Of a stretch of DNA of 64,000 nt, positions 47,115 through 59,877 are shown in pieces. The DNA comes from Phoronis australis. Its lineage: Eukaryota; Phoronida; Phoronidae. The stretch is taken from positions 41,594 to 105,593 of the forward strand of contig NMRA01000462.1 in assembly GCA_002633005.1 (NCBI GenBank). The letters are read 5' to 3'. Position 1 is the first letter of the stretch, and each line of letters starts with the position of its first letter. Under the pieces are notes generated by a model. It had not been told where the DNA came from. It did no database searches and saw nothing but the letters and a program-made list of their open reading frames with translations. The position numbers were made by a program, and so were the translations under genes.

Positions 47115-47390
47115 TTGATAAAAGAGTCAGCAGTAAGCAGAAATATCAACATTTCAGACAAATGTCTTATTCCCCACCAGGTACATCAAATGCAGTCCCG
47201 TTATCCCCAGGCCCAGGTTGGTGGAGGAGTGCCGACGGTGCAGGTTATCGGCCATGAAAGCGACGATCAGGAAGTTTTGGTGGGTAGTCACCCTTTGATC
47301 CGCCCGGCGACAGAAAGCGCCAGTGCAGGCCGCGCAACGATCAGGAAGTTACGGCGGGGTTCCATCAAACAAAATGTGTCGATTACATAG
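47115..47390 (+). CDS. Hypothetical ORF, 91 aa
   Basis: Moderately coding-like: VPTVQVIGHESDDQEVLVG, then a basic end LRRGSIKQNVSIT and TAG. A possible acceptor (TTCCCCACCAG) lies at about 47180. Its place upstream of the TBC1D12/14-like exon makes a 5' exon of that gene possible, but no donor was found before the stop. No family recognised. Confidence 0.2.
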   Translation: MIKESAVSRNINISDKCLIPHQVHQMQSRYPQAQVGGGVPTVQVIGHESDDQEVLVGSHPLIRPATESASAGRATIRKLRRGSIKQNVSIT

Positions 47391-48526
47391 ACATATTTGA
47401 AAATGTGCGTTTGCAGAGAGAGAGAGGGAGAGAAACTCTTTTATTTAATAATACAATGATTAAAAAGAGGCGAAAGAGTCATGTTTTTTTTCTGGAACAG
47501 GCCTGTTTTTAACAACATTTCTTAGGGATTGCGAATGCTTGTGAAGGGAACAGAACAGAGGACAGTTATGTTATAGTCCAGATATGCGTTGAAATAACCG
47601 TAAATTACCACATTCCAAATGTCTTTGAAAACCGCTCTTCGCGAGAAACCAAGGCAAAGGTAAGGAAAGCTAGAACACGTGAATAGCAAATTTGGTTTCT
47701 GACTGGCTGGGACGATCGATGGGACACGACTTTTTAAATATTTAATGCCTCGCTCTTCAGCCACTGCAGTTTGCACTAAAACTCCGACTTCAGCTTACGC
47801 TCAAGTAGCAATTTCTAGACCTGCTACATACCACGACAAGATGCAGAGCACGATTTCGTTTAGTCAGCAACTCATTTGGTTCGTGTTGCAGAAATCACAA
47901 ATGGCGGGAGTCAAATATCGTGAATTGTCGTGCATTTCCGTAGTTCATTTTAGACTATTCGTAGCAAATAAACTTGTTTTAGAGCAATGAACAACATTTA
48001 TTCGATACACGAAAATACAGCATACAGAAACATATGAACGAAAGTCTTGAAAATCTAAAATAGTCTGTTGTTCTCTTGAATGTTCACAACCAAATACTCT
48101 TTGCTAATTCTGTTATAATTATTAAAAACTGTCATTAAAACATCAAAATATCATCAAAATAATTCAAAATTTATTTTTATTATCACTAAACGATTAATTT
48201 AGGTTAGTAAAAAACATTTATATCATATTTAAAATGTATTTGGTTTGTTTTCAACCAATAAGCGCTCACTTTACTTTTTCCGCCCTATTCATTTGCATAA
48301 GAGTACAAACTTTGGAACAGATGATCGGGAAGACCGAGGAAATTCCAGCTTTTGGGCCTTCGTGGTCATCTCGTTTTATCATCTTTGTAACCAGAGGGAC
48401 GTGGAATCTTCTCTAGAATTCAAAACTACTAAAGGAATGTTGACATTATTTCTAGAGTCACTTAATCATGTTGGACAAGCGACGAATAATTTGCCGTCAA
48501 ACAGTTCTTAGTATAATTCGTTTACA
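47391..48526. other. Gene-free stretch before the TBC1D12/14-like exon
   Basis: A short GA-run (47417-47432) and AT-rich sequence at 48060-48240; probably 5' flank or intron. No exon supported. Confidence 0.4.
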
Positions 48527-49863
48527 ATGGGCAAAACTCAAAGGCAGAGTCCAAGTTTAATCACAGTCATGAACGATGCACACAACTCTCCGGAGTTAGG
48601 TGTCACTCGACCTTTAAGTAACAGCGACGACAGCGTAGAAGTTGTCTTCTCCACTTTTGAAGATGTGGAGCAAATCAAAAACAGGATGAGAGATGTTGTG
48701 GTTGAACTTGAAGTAAACAGTTCCAAAGATTTGTCAAGACTGTCAAGTTCGGACTCAAATTCTCCTAATACTGACTTGGTTGTGCAACGATTGGAAATGT
48801 CATCCAGCCTACCGAACCTTTCAGTAATAGCTGAGAAGGGCAGTGAAATACTCAACAAATTAAGTCAAAAGATAATATCAACTAGTGCGGCAGATGTTAG
48901 AAAACCAGTTTCCTTAGCTGCCAAGGAAGAGACGCAGCCAACTCTATGTTCTTGCGGTCTCACTAGTTCCATGAATGATGAAACACAAAATGGATGTAGG
49001 GAGTGTATTTGTTTTTCTGCTGAAAGAAAATGTAGGGCGTCTGACCCCTTGGACCCAGTGCCAAGTGCTGATTGTGCACAGTACATGGTAACTGTAACTA
49101 GTCAACATACCAAAGTGCATAATGTCTATCAAGTTTCGAACAGCAATGCTTCGCCTGTTGTTGTCAGTATAGATGCGAATAATTCAAAGCTGTCCACTGT
49201 TCTAGAACATATGCCTCTGGTGTATTTACCAAAGACGAAACAGTTGATTCAACGCACTGAAAACTGCGAAAAATTAGCCATTCCTTGCAATGTCTTACAG
49301 CCCAACTCGGCTAGTGAAACATTGTCGCAGGTTTCTGATGAACTATCAACTGAAAGTACTGTGGTGTTGTCATCAAATGAAGACTGTGATAAACAATCAG
49401 AGCTCAGCGTTGTGAATACTAGTTTCGATAGTGCTTCTACAATACTTGATATTAGCATTTCAAGTTCCACTGCATTGCTTGATGAAAAGGAGGATGGCAA
49501 AGACAGTGTGAATCCTGATGTTGGAGACAAAACTGATAGCCCAGTGTCTACATTACCTCGAACCACTACAGGTGGCTCTTTGGTACAAACGGACACCAGT
49601 TCCTATTCTAGTGTATCCAGTCTGAGCCTTGGCAATGGAGAGTTGTCGGCGAATGCTTCTATCAGTGACGAGTACAACTTAGAAGTAAGAAATGTGCCAA
49701 GCAATGAAGTTGATGAAGGCGGTTTCATGGACGTGAACCTTGACGGGAGGAACTCGTTTGAGAAGTGTCGAAATCCTTCTCAGGACAGTGGAATAGCCGT
49801 CGCTCATGACAGTTCTGGTGCTACGCCCAAACGGAAGACGGGTCTGTCTGGGTTCTTTGCTAG
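48527..49863 (+). CDS. TBC1D14: First coding exon of a TBC1D12/TBC1D14-type Rab GTPase-activating protein
   Basis: One large open exon of 445 codons plus two bases. The ATG has good context (ACAATGG) with an in-frame TAG 18 bases upstream. Most of it is Ser/Asn/Asp-rich disorder. Near the end, YSSVSSLSLGNGELS with SISDEYN, then MDVNLDG, and finally KRKTGLSGFFAR, follow the order of human TBC1D14 motifs SVSSLGTELS, SVSNED and SNFFAR. Family proteins act on recycling endosomes and autophagy through a C-terminal TBC domain, which is not in this window. Six cysteines lie between residues 141 and 169 (CxC, x13, CxxCxC, x6, C), unlike what I know of the vertebrate proteins. Donor AG|gtaagg, phase 2. 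TBC1D12 versus TBC1D14 is undecided. Confidence 0.62.
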
Positions 49864-50009
49864 GTAAGGCCGACGTATATCAGATCTGCATTCAATTTCA
49901 CATTGTTTGATACTGGTTTGATGCTTTTGCCATTATTTAGTGAAAACTGGTTCCCGGTAGCCATTTTGAAGAGGGACCCGTTTACTTGACTTTTACCTTA
50001 TATACCTGC

Positions 50010-50690
50010 CTTCCATCACACTAAACAACTTTTGATTTAGACCACTTAACGTTACGAAATTAGTCGCAAATTGTTACTGTGCTTGGAAACTTATAGTTTG
50101 TTACTGCTCTAAAATGGGCTCTTTAGTGCCGTTTACACTACAAAAGTTGACACCAATTAGCTGACACGGAACGGGATGTTTAGCGCAAGTAAACAGACTG
50201 ACCTCCAGGAGCAAGTTGACACCGGGGTGACAACTTTTGCCACCCGTTTGTTAGGTAGAGCAGTTTGTGCTCGATCATCTTGTCAATTATATGTCTAAAC
50301 GTGAAACTGGGGTAAGGTGGAAAGGATCACCTCTACTGCACTTTTGCAATGACCTACAAACGGGTTCTCTGTCTCTGCAACTCCTGTCATTTGTAAACCT
50401 GTGCATGTGCGTTCCACTTTCCAGCTTACAACTTTCGTCTTGCCACAGTTAGTGAGTTGTTTGTTTAAACGGCTGCTTGACACCGATCAGTTTGTTCCAT
50501 GTCAGTTGCGCGGGGCCAAAAGTTGATGTCTAAACGAGACTTATGTTCAAGTTCACTTGTCACAGAATGTTATTTTATTTGTTAGTGGATGATCTTGAGC
50601 AATAAGGAACTGTTCTCAAACAAGTTGAGACCCAGTTTTATAGTGGTCGAAATCAAAAGTTGGTTGAATCTTTGATGGAACTCGTGGGTA
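50010..50690. repeat. Split inverted-repeat element (TTTGATTTAGACCACT family)
   Basis: The left arm near 50017-50085 (CAACTTTTGATTTAGACCAC) matches in reverse complement the right arm near 50605-50685 (GTGGTCGAAATCAAAAGTTG). The 420-bp MITE lies between them. Confidence 0.5.
50124..50543. mobile_element. 420-bp MITE, inserted inside another repeat
   Basis: Ends GTGCCGTTTACACTACAAAA and AAAAGTTGATGTCTAAACGA form an imperfect inverted repeat; the interior has many tgacac(a/c)gg words. It is about 75% like the copy at 53.7 kb by eye and lies between the two halves of a second inverted-repeat element. Confidence 0.6.
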
Positions 50691-52361
50691 AACTCTATGC
50701 CTATGGTCTTATTCCGTAACAAAGAACACATTGGAAAGTATGATTCATTTCTCTCCTTCATTCATTTTATCCTGTTTTGGTAGGTACTACCGTAAAATGC
50801 CTGTTTAGTGGGAGTTACAGACGTCTTTCTGTTGTGTTATCAGTCAAACATTTTTTGTTCCTTAATTTGATTAAATACTGGTGTATAGGAGAGAGCATTG
50901 ACTGCCTTTCTTGAAATGTACTGGGTGTGCTTAGCGTTCCTTTTGCATTTTTATGGACGGAACAGGTGGCCTCATAAGTGGCACCACAGCAGGCCAAAAG
51001 GTAAAGTTTGTTTTGAAATTACTGTGGAAATCATTTCCACCAGTTCCACAATTAAGGCAAACCAATCATGGAACTTGAACCCAGACTTAACCAAGCCTGG
51101 TTCAAACAATTGTTTGGGGACCAACTGTTTCCCATTTCAAACTGGGTTGTTTGTGTGTTGTACTTGCTGTTTGAGAGTTCAGGGGCTGGTCAGCAGAGAT
51201 AGGAAAGGCCTGTGGTGAATCATTCTGCATGTAATTGATTACCAGACTTTGGCTCTGGGAAGTCATAGCTCTGACCCACAAAAATGTTTATGTTCTTAGG
51301 ATTAATTGGGCTAACTGTAGGTCAATAATACATTTTATGATTAAGTTATAAGATATTCAGTGCAGTTTATTTCACTGCTTTAAGATTTAAAAATGGGCAA
51401 ATGTTTTTCTGAATTTGCGAATTATGTTGTAGTTAGATGATAGCATTCACCAAGGCTGGGTTGCATAAATCTGCAAACAAGATTCACTCTAGAGATATAA
51501 CTGATTACAACATGACGTCAAAAGGTATTGTTCCTGTATTGCTGTGCGATAGCGCATGTCAACGTTGGTATTCAGCACAGGACTATTGTATTTAACCAGA
51601 CCGGTCAGGCTTCAAGAGTAGTTTCTTAATAAGCTATTACGCCCAAAATTTATCAACAAAATTATGATTTTTCTAAGACCGGTTCCATTACAATGTTTCT
51701 TTATATATGCAAATCAAATGTTTAACAGGTGCTGTTTTATGACAGTCATCCCTTATAGACCTTATGCTAACTAAGTTGCCTTAGTTCAAACCTGTATAAA
51801 TATATTTGGGCATTAGCCATCACTCAGCTAGCTGACAAGATAACTAACTAGCAGGGTAGCATTTTCTCACCGTTCATTTTTGTTGCTGAGAATTTTGACA
51901 AAATAAATCCCACTTGTTTTAAATAGGTGAAGAGTTACCATGACTTGTTTCACAGACTGATAAATTTTGACCCTTTCTGACTTGTTGCACTGTTGGCCTT
52001 CTCATAAATCAAAGGTCTTGGTCATTTGACTAGATGGTCATGTGACTCTTGTCCATTGTTGTTTTCCCTGTGGATGTCCACTATTACGTAATATGTGGCC
52101 AAGTGTTTACTTCACCATCTGCACCTGAATGGCTCTTCATTGGTTTGGTTTACCCATGCATCAGATTATGAGCTGTGTAGCACCTCTTATTGATCATCAT
52201 TTTCTGGAAATTCTGATCAGAAAATAAGCGTTTCCTTTAATATCATGAATCCATATTTAATGTCTTCATGACATTGTCCTCCCAATGTCTGTTTTCATCA
52301 GTAACCTCACCACTTGGACCCAGCTCGGCCAATATATTTTAAAACCACCTGTAAATTAATG

Positions 52362-53348
52362 ATCGTGAAATTTCCAACCTATCCACTGATCATTATTGAC
52401 TTTTTTATCGTTGTTTTTCATACTGACCAGCGTTTTTTGACCAACCGCTGTGAGCAGAAATGGCGTGGTCCATTTGCCATGTGGCTACAAATTTTCTAGT
52501 TTAGTGATGCCAGACCCTTGTCTTGTACAACATTCCTATGTTGCCATGGATTCCAAACACAACAACCCAGGCATCTGTTCTGTTCTATTGCCCTGGTGGG
52601 AAGAGTTGTCTGCCACCAGTATTTTCTTGTGGATGATTGAGTGTGGATGTTGTAGTGCATTTGACTTTGTCTGGATACTGTTTACATTAGGATATTGTCT
52701 TGTTACAGAGATACTGGTGTTGATGGGAGTAGTTTGTTTGATTTAAGTTGTTGGGGGAAATTGTGGGAGGCCAATTAGTATGCCACTAGTTCAGTACTCT
52801 GGATTACACTCTTGTTATGTGTTTATGAGAAGTTATCTTGGAATTTAGGAGGGGNATCGTGAAATTTCCAACCTATCCACTGATCATTATTCACTTTTTT
52901 ATCGTTGTTTTTCATACTGACCAGCGTTTTTTGACCAACCGCTGTGAGCAGAAATCGCGTGGTCCATTTGCCATGTGGCTACAAATTTTCTAGTTTAGTG
53001 ATGCCAGACCCTTGTCTTGTACAACATTCCTATGTTGCCATGGATTCCAAACACAACAACCCAGGCATCTGTTCTGTTCTGTTGCCCTGGTGGGAAGAGT
53101 TGTCTGCCACCAGTATTTTCTTGTGGATGATTGAGTGTGGATGTTGTAGTGCATTTGACTTTGTCTGGATACTGTTTACATTAGGATATTGTCTTGTTAC
53201 AGAGATACTGGTGTTGATGGGAGTAGTTTGTTTGATTTAAGTTGTTGGGGGAAATTGTGGGAGGCCAATTAGTATGCCACTAGTTCAGTACTCTGGATTA
53301 CACTCTTGTTATGTGTTTATGAGAAGTTATCTTGGAATTTAGGAGGGG
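52362..53348 (+). repeat. Direct duplication across single N at 52855
   Basis: 52362-52854 and 52856-53348 are both 493 bp with only a few substitutions, one ending and the other starting at the N. Confidence 0.95.
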
Positions 53349-53448
53349 TAGATTGAGTGATGGAGAGAAGGAGTGTTATGCTCAGTCCTATGAAAATAAG
53401 ATGTTTAAAATTCAGTCCTCCTCAAAACTGTATTTCAACAATATTTTG

Positions 53449-53688
53449 GCAAAGGCGGATCTACGGGGGGGAGGTTCAGGGGGTTTAACCCATCCTTCCG
53501 GACAGGATCAGAAATAAAAATAAAAAATGTCGCCTGGAAGATGAAATCAGGTACAAAAACTAAAAAAAATTTACACGGTAAGGGGTAACCACCTCCCCAC
53601 TTCCCCCCGCTCGCCGCTACGTGCCTCAGATTTGCACTAATCCTAAACCCCTCCCCCGTTACTGAAAACTTAAATCTGCCACTGCCTG
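53449..53688. mobile_element. hAT-like MITE
   Basis: Begins GGCAAAGGCGGATCTACGGG and ends ATCTGCCACTG, forming imperfect inverted ends, with G-runs inside one end and C-runs inside the other. About 240 bp, no ORF. Confidence 0.55.
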
Positions 53689-53702
53689 GGCATCCTCATC
53701 TA

Positions 53703-54130
53703 CAGTGCCGTTTACACTACAAACGTTGACATGGATCACCTGACACGGAAAGAGTTGTTCCAGTGTGTAAACGGCACTGACACGGAACAAATTGATACCG
53801 CTGTGACAACTTTTGCCACAACTTTTTGTGAGGTAGAGCAATATGTGCTCGAACATCTTGCTCCGTGTCAATTATAAGTCTAAACGCGTAATTGGGGCAA
53901 GGCGGAAAGGATCATCTCTACTGCGCTTGCCTAATGATCTACGTACGGGTTCTTTGTCTCTGCAACTCTTGTCATTTGTAAACCTGCGCATGTGCGATCC
54001 AGTCTCTCCAGCCTGCAATTTCTTTCTTGCCACAGTTAGTGAGTTGTGCGTGTAAACGGACGCTTGACACCAATCAATTTGCTCCGTGTCTGTTGCGCCG
54101 GGCCAAAAGTTGATGTCTAAAGGGGACTTA
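53703..54130. mobile_element. 428-bp MITE, second copy of the GTGCCGTTTACAC family
   Basis: Same ends and interior as the copy at 50.1 kb (CAGTGCCGTTTACACTACAA at the left, GTTGATGTCTAAAGGGGAC at the right). Carries a chance ORF on the - strand. Confidence 0.6.
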
Positions 54131-54169
54131 TGTACTCTTAACATGAGCTCCTTCTTTTTCATGCCGTCG

Positions 54170-54254
54170 TTAAAGTGACATTATCATCAAGAAAGTGATA
54201 TTCAATAATTATAAAAACATTTTTTTGTTCATAAAAGCGATAATGTCACTTTAA
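54170..54254. repeat. 85-bp hairpin MITE
   Basis: TTAAAGTGACATTATC at the left and GATAATGTCACTTTAA at the right form a perfect 16-bp inverted repeat around an AT-rich loop. Confidence 0.7.
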
Positions 54255-56491
54255 GACTGAGGATAAGAAAGAGAGACATACATACTGCAATGTTCCCAAG
54301 AGTGTTGGCCAACACAAGATTTGGACTGAGGCCTCACAAATGAGAGTCCCAAGTCCAAACTTGTGTGCTGTACTTTACTTCACTCATAAATATCATTGGC
54401 ATGAGGTCAGGGACTCAGGGAGGGGGGTGTATGATTTTTCAAAGGTGTATTTCTGGTTGTAGTAATGATATAGGCGCATTTTTGTGAGGGCGACGTTGAA
54501 TTTTGTAGTGCTTGAGACTGTTAATGACATTGGTGCATATTCAGTCTAAAGCCCAGTTTCATAAACCACATAAATAAATTGTTTGAGATTAAAAATTCAA
54601 GATACTGTAATGTTAGAGAAGATCAACATTGGTTAGACCAACACAGGTCCTTACATAAAACGGGCCCATGTTTACAAAACGGCTAAACTAGAAGAGCCAG
54701 TCAGGTAAAAATGTGTGAGCAAAAATGGCAGGCTTATACGCTTGTGCAAATGTTGTCATATTCAATTGAGGAATAATAGCTGAGGCAAATTGTACATCAG
54801 CGCACACAGATGTATGTGCATACCTGTATAAGTGTGTTGTCATACATAGTGCAGTAATTTGTTCACTCCCTTCAGACGCTAGACTTGAGCTGTCTGGCTG
54901 TGAATTATGAAATTCTTTTTGCTTCTCAACCAGTTGTTGTTATGGCCATCGAAATATAAAGAAGTATTTTTTAGGGCACCTCTGTTCAAAGTCCAAGGGG
55001 TGTCTCACGAGGTACAATCGCAAAAATTTTAGGTAACGTTTAAAGCTTACCTCCAGTGGTGACACATGTTAGTTTAATTCCTGCATTATGTTAAAAGCAT
55101 AAATCTGAGCACACTGAAGTCATTAATTGTCAAATGTAATGAAAGTTGCATAACCTTGTCATCCTGTGTTCAAAGCCTAACTACCTTCTTACCAATGCTC
55201 AAATTATAGTAATTTTCTTGATGATAGCTAATAGTACAAAATATGCTATTAATGCAGTAAACATTTCATAACTTTGTTTAGAAATTTTGCATTTCGAAAC
55301 AAAATTCTTCTTGTCCGCTGTATTATGTCCTTAACTGGAGAATTTTTGCTCTACTTCTTCAGTGGATACTGGTTGTTCCTTGTTGGCTGTTTTTTTTGCA
55401 GTGACGTAACAGGACGTAGTTAGGCTACCAAGGCATTTCAGTGTTTAAATCATATTTTCCTGTGTTGCTGAAATTTACCAAATAGTCCAATATATCTTGA
55501 ATTATAAACGTCAGGTTGAGGAATAAATAAATTTTTGGCCAATTTAAAAGTAAGAAATGGATAATAAAAATGCCGCTAAAGTGCAGCTTGAAAATGATGT
55601 TTCAATATTAGTCAAGTGTCATCCTCAGGTTCAATAGTTTGACAGAAAACAAAATAATAAAATATCGTGGTCAAGTACAATATTTTGACAGAAAACAAAA
55701 TATCATAACAGATAGTCACTTCACATCACTATGCACTGCTCAAGATCTGTCGACTGTCGTTTTCTTGCATTCCAGCATCGTTTGTTTTCCACATCCTACA
55801 GGTTGAGGTAGGCTTAGATAATATTTGTTTCCTGTCCATGTTAGCATTTGTTAAAAGTACATTAGAATATTGAACTGCAAGTAACCTTAATCATTTTGAT
55901 TAACACCCAAAGCACTTTGGGGAACATAGGCATTACAGTAAAAATACTCCAATTTGGGACAGTGAAAAATTGATTATTTTGCTCAAGGTCGGAACTTGTC
56001 CCAAATTCTAGAAATAGACTATGTTGGCCACCCCAAATTCAAGAATCACCTGAAAGAGGCAAAATTACAGGCTTTACAGATTGGAAACTGCATTTTATTT
56101 TTGCCATAATGTGTATTGAGAAAGCCGTGTTTATTCAAGTTGTTTGAGTAATTTCCAGCTGGTGTTAGTGGTGTGTTGTATACCTCTTTGGTTGACAAAA
56201 TAGGGAAATACTTTGTACAACAAGGAAGTGTGTTAACCCAACTCAGTAGTCTGCCTCCTTTTGATAACAAAACTACTTGTAATCTCAGAGACCTTAGTAC
56301 CGTAATTAGGTAATTCTATTTCCTTGCACTTATTGCAAACGTCTCATATTTTTATGTTGGCAAGTGACTGACAACTTGAATTTTGTTGCAGTAAAAAGTT
56401 TTGAATCTGAGACAACCATCCTGCTGACAATTTTTTGTCACATCTATGTTCGTGTGCTATTGTTACCGTGCATGTGCTTTTGTTACCACAG

Positions 56492-56541
56492 ACATGGTGA
56501 GCAAAAACACTCCCAGCATTCTGAATCCAGTGTTTTGGATG
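56492..56541 (+). CDS. Doubtful second exon of the TBC1D12/14-like gene
   Basis: Fifty bases between the acceptor TTGTTACCACAG and the donor GATG|gtaagc. Joined to the 48.5-kb exon it stays open and reads HGEQKHSQHSESSVLD. It does not resemble the NLLARK stretch expected next in TBC1D14, so it may be an alternative exon or chance. Confidence 0.2.
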
Positions 56542-56784
56542 GTAAGCACCTCGGACATTGTGTTGATTACATATTTTGGTCCAGTGCTTCCCAAATGGTT
56601 CTTGGCTTCATTAGCTCCATCTGAAATTTCCATTGACCTTATGACACCAGTGACCGTTCTTGCTTGCCGGAGCTTAGTGTCAGTTGTACAGTTTGACTGG
56701 GTGCACTTGCTAATCTCTTGACCAGTCTAGTAAAACTCTCCTTTCTCATGTTTCGACTTGGTTTATGATCCTGTAAGATTTGAA

Positions 56785-57055
56785 TAGCTTCCAGCCATGT
56801 TTATAAACTCCGAGCCATGTTTGAAAAAGTGACAAGTCGCTTTAAAAAATCTTGAGCCATATTTGAAAAAGCTGCAAGCCAGTTCAATACCTTGAACTGT
56901 GTTCAAAAAACTCAACTCGTGTTGAAAAATCTTGAGCTGTGTTTGAAAATCCTTTAAGCCATGTTCCAAAAAGCTTCAGTCATGTTTAAAAATCTTGAGC
57001 AGTATTTGAAAAGTTCCGAGCATTTTGTTCAGCCATGTTTGGGAAGCTCTGAGAG
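56785..57055 (+). repeat. Degenerate tandem repeat, about 30-bp units
   Basis: Eight to nine diverged units on the theme GAGCCATGTTTGAAAAA and CTTGAGC. Confidence 0.65.
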
Positions 57056-59688
57056 TCTTGAGTTTGCTGCTGTAGACACCGAAGGGGAGAACTGTCATAC
57101 ATTTTAGTTGGGAAAGGTGAAGCGGGTAAGGAGAGAAACTGGTTGCGTATTTATAAAGAGTTTTGTATCCAGATTACAAGGTTGACAAAACACAGCTTTT
57201 AGGTATAAAGAAGCGTCCAGGTGAAAACAAGATTGAGCATTATGCTTTTGTTTTTGTGCATTAGAAAAATTCCTGTTTATAAGGTGTTTATTTTGACCTG
57301 TCTGAATTGGAGTAGAAGGTCTGGCGGTACACTTGGTACATTTACACTTGTTCCCTGCAAGAATAATCACCAAAATGGGTGATTACCTTTTTGCAAACGA
57401 TGGGTACTTTAGGGAATGTTGGTAATGTCATCTACACTCTACAAACGGTGCTTTTAGTAGCCTAGATTTAATTATATCATTACTTTTGTGAAAGTCCTAT
57501 TTTTGATCGTCCCTCATGCAGAAGTGGAACATTTTAAAAACAATTCTTAATAGCATACAGAGAAGAGTGCATAAAGCATACTGTGTGAAAGTTTCGTATG
57601 AGTCCTGTCAGCCATTTCTGAGATATGATGTTCCGAAGTTAGTCAAATTTGAGTTGTTTCTTTGATCTGCATATATCCAAAACCTGGCTTCCAGAACTTA
57701 ATCACATCTGTGGGTTAGTGATTCATCGCTCATCAGTTCCATTACTAATATGATGTGTTCCCAGCCTAAACATAACACAGCCAGTTGAAAATGTCAACAC
57801 TCTACCTTTAACCAGGTGCAAAATCAACATTAAGAGTCTGTTGCATAATGCTACAGAAGAGAACCTGCAGTCCTGAAAGTTCATCTCTACACAAAGAACC
57901 TGGTCAATTGGAGAGTTCTCTTGCGTTTTGCTCAGTCGTTTTGTGCATGGGTCAAATCACATGGCCTGCGCCGTTTGATGCCCTGCAAAATACATTTAAC
58001 CATGTGCATTTAAAAGTGGGAATGGTAACTAGCCAAAACATATTTTATGCCAATGTCTTTTTCCTGGCTTTTAAAACTGTCAGTTGCTGAATTATTCAGT
58101 GAAGTAACTTCATTCGAATTTGTTTAATTTACCTTTCAAATGCGTAAGGCCTGTAGGCAATTGCTTTTGCTTGAATGTTTAAATGAGTGTGTTTTAAGTT
58201 CCGTGAGCCATCAAGAATCTTATGGTCAAAAGAAACTTGCTATTGCATAACTGAGCTCTTAAAAATGCTGTTTTTTTGTTTTCCGTGATGAGGTGTGAAT
58301 CATCTTACCTTGAAAAAGTTTCTCAGTTTGGTCTGTGACTGTTATTTTTGATGGTGGAACAGCTTTGTATTTTGTCATAGATAGTCTTTTTTGGGGCGGG
58401 GGGCAATACAGACGATAAATGTCATCCCTTGTGAAATTAAAACACTGACTCCAGGAGTTGCTTGTCCATAACCTAAGATTTTAGCTGCATACTGCAAAAT
58501 GTTGCGGGTTATAATGTCATGGTCATGATTGGAGGATATGCTATTCATAACGGTAGCATCTCACCACTTTAGGACTCGATATGGCGAACAAATAAAATTT
58601 CATTTTTTGGTGTTTTTTATTATACGATCAGTGGTACCAAATAAATCCTTCATCGTTTTTAAAGCTGCTATAAGCCCTTTTTGCATCAATAAAACAAATT
58701 TTATATTTAATTTTTTCAAATGAAATGGGGCACACCTAAAAAGAAATGTTTGAGTTAGTAAGGCAGTGAAAATATGTTATCGCTTGAGACCAGATGATAG
58801 TAGTCAGGCTGCACCATGATGAAATATGCCCCGTCACTAGATGGCACTGGGGTAGTTGATGGACAGTGTTATGCATTCTTCTATTGATTTAATGCAGTTG
58901 GATATTTTTTGCATTTCATGTGAATTCTCCACCACCACTATACTGTCAAATATGTTGTAGTCGTGTTGTGTGATGTTCAAATGTTCGCTGAAAAGTTTCC
59001 AACGTCTGAAAATGTCTATAATTTAAAGAAATTCTACTTCTTCACTTTCTACTCGGTCCTTCTGGCTCACCAGAATTAGAAATTGGGTCGTGTAAATGAC
59101 TCCCTTTGTACTTTCGCAACACTAAAGATTCTATGTCGTCATCAGCTGGTCTTATTTGTTCCAGGACAGCCTGAAGGCCATTTTACTTCTCGAAAGCATG
59201 TTTTGACTTTTATTGAATAGGAAATTGAATGCATTAAAATGCACCCTGTTGTCAGATAACTTTTTCTGAGTTGGTGATTTGTCACATATAATGGCGCACA
59301 ACCTTATAGTCATTACTTCCTTGTTGTGATTTCTATAACTACGTGTTTACATGCACACAAGATGATGACAGGCGGTAGGGAAATGGAAAAACCCTTTCCT
59401 TATCATGGGTTTTCCAGTTGTGAGAAAACCCATGTACCTGACTGTTTTACATCATTCTGTTTGCTTAGTCTGTAGATGGTGTGGTCTGCTGGTTGTGAAT
59501 TGTTTACCAAGCTGCCTCCTATGGCATAAAGTTGATATTGTGCTATCACTGTTGAGTAGAAAAAATATGCTGGAAAACTTTGTGTTAGGGAATTGCATTC
59601 CTGTGAGACAAAGAATTATGAGATCTGTCACCTTAGTGCAAAGGTATGCTATTTTGAACGATTCACCTGAGGATTAGTTTACTACAAT

Positions 59689-59877
59689 AAAATCTCACCA
59701 ATTTAGGACACAATATGGTAGATGGTATGTAGTTCCTTATGGACTTTTTTTCTGTGTTCAAGTACTGTATCACAGCGTCAAACAGACAATACTTTGAAAA
59801 TTATGGGCATATGCAACGATGCTAGAAGCCTTTAGCAATCATTTTTGTTCAAAATTGGTGAGATTTTCCGTAAATTA
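59689..59877. repeat. 189-bp inverted-repeat element
   Basis: AAAATCTCACCAATTTAGG at the left and AAAATTGGTGAGATTTT at the right are inverted copies. A related left end (GCATCTCACCACTTTAGGAC) occurs at about 58556. Confidence 0.55.

Noticed and set aside
49249-49596. 115-aa - strand ORF
   Set aside because: Antisense shadow of the TBC1D12/14-like exon, Ser-rich in the opposite sense.
52450-53240. Tandem pair of identical 98-aa ORFs as a gene duplication
   Set aside because: They are the two sides of the N at 52855 and most likely one locus assembled twice; the ORF also lacks domain features.
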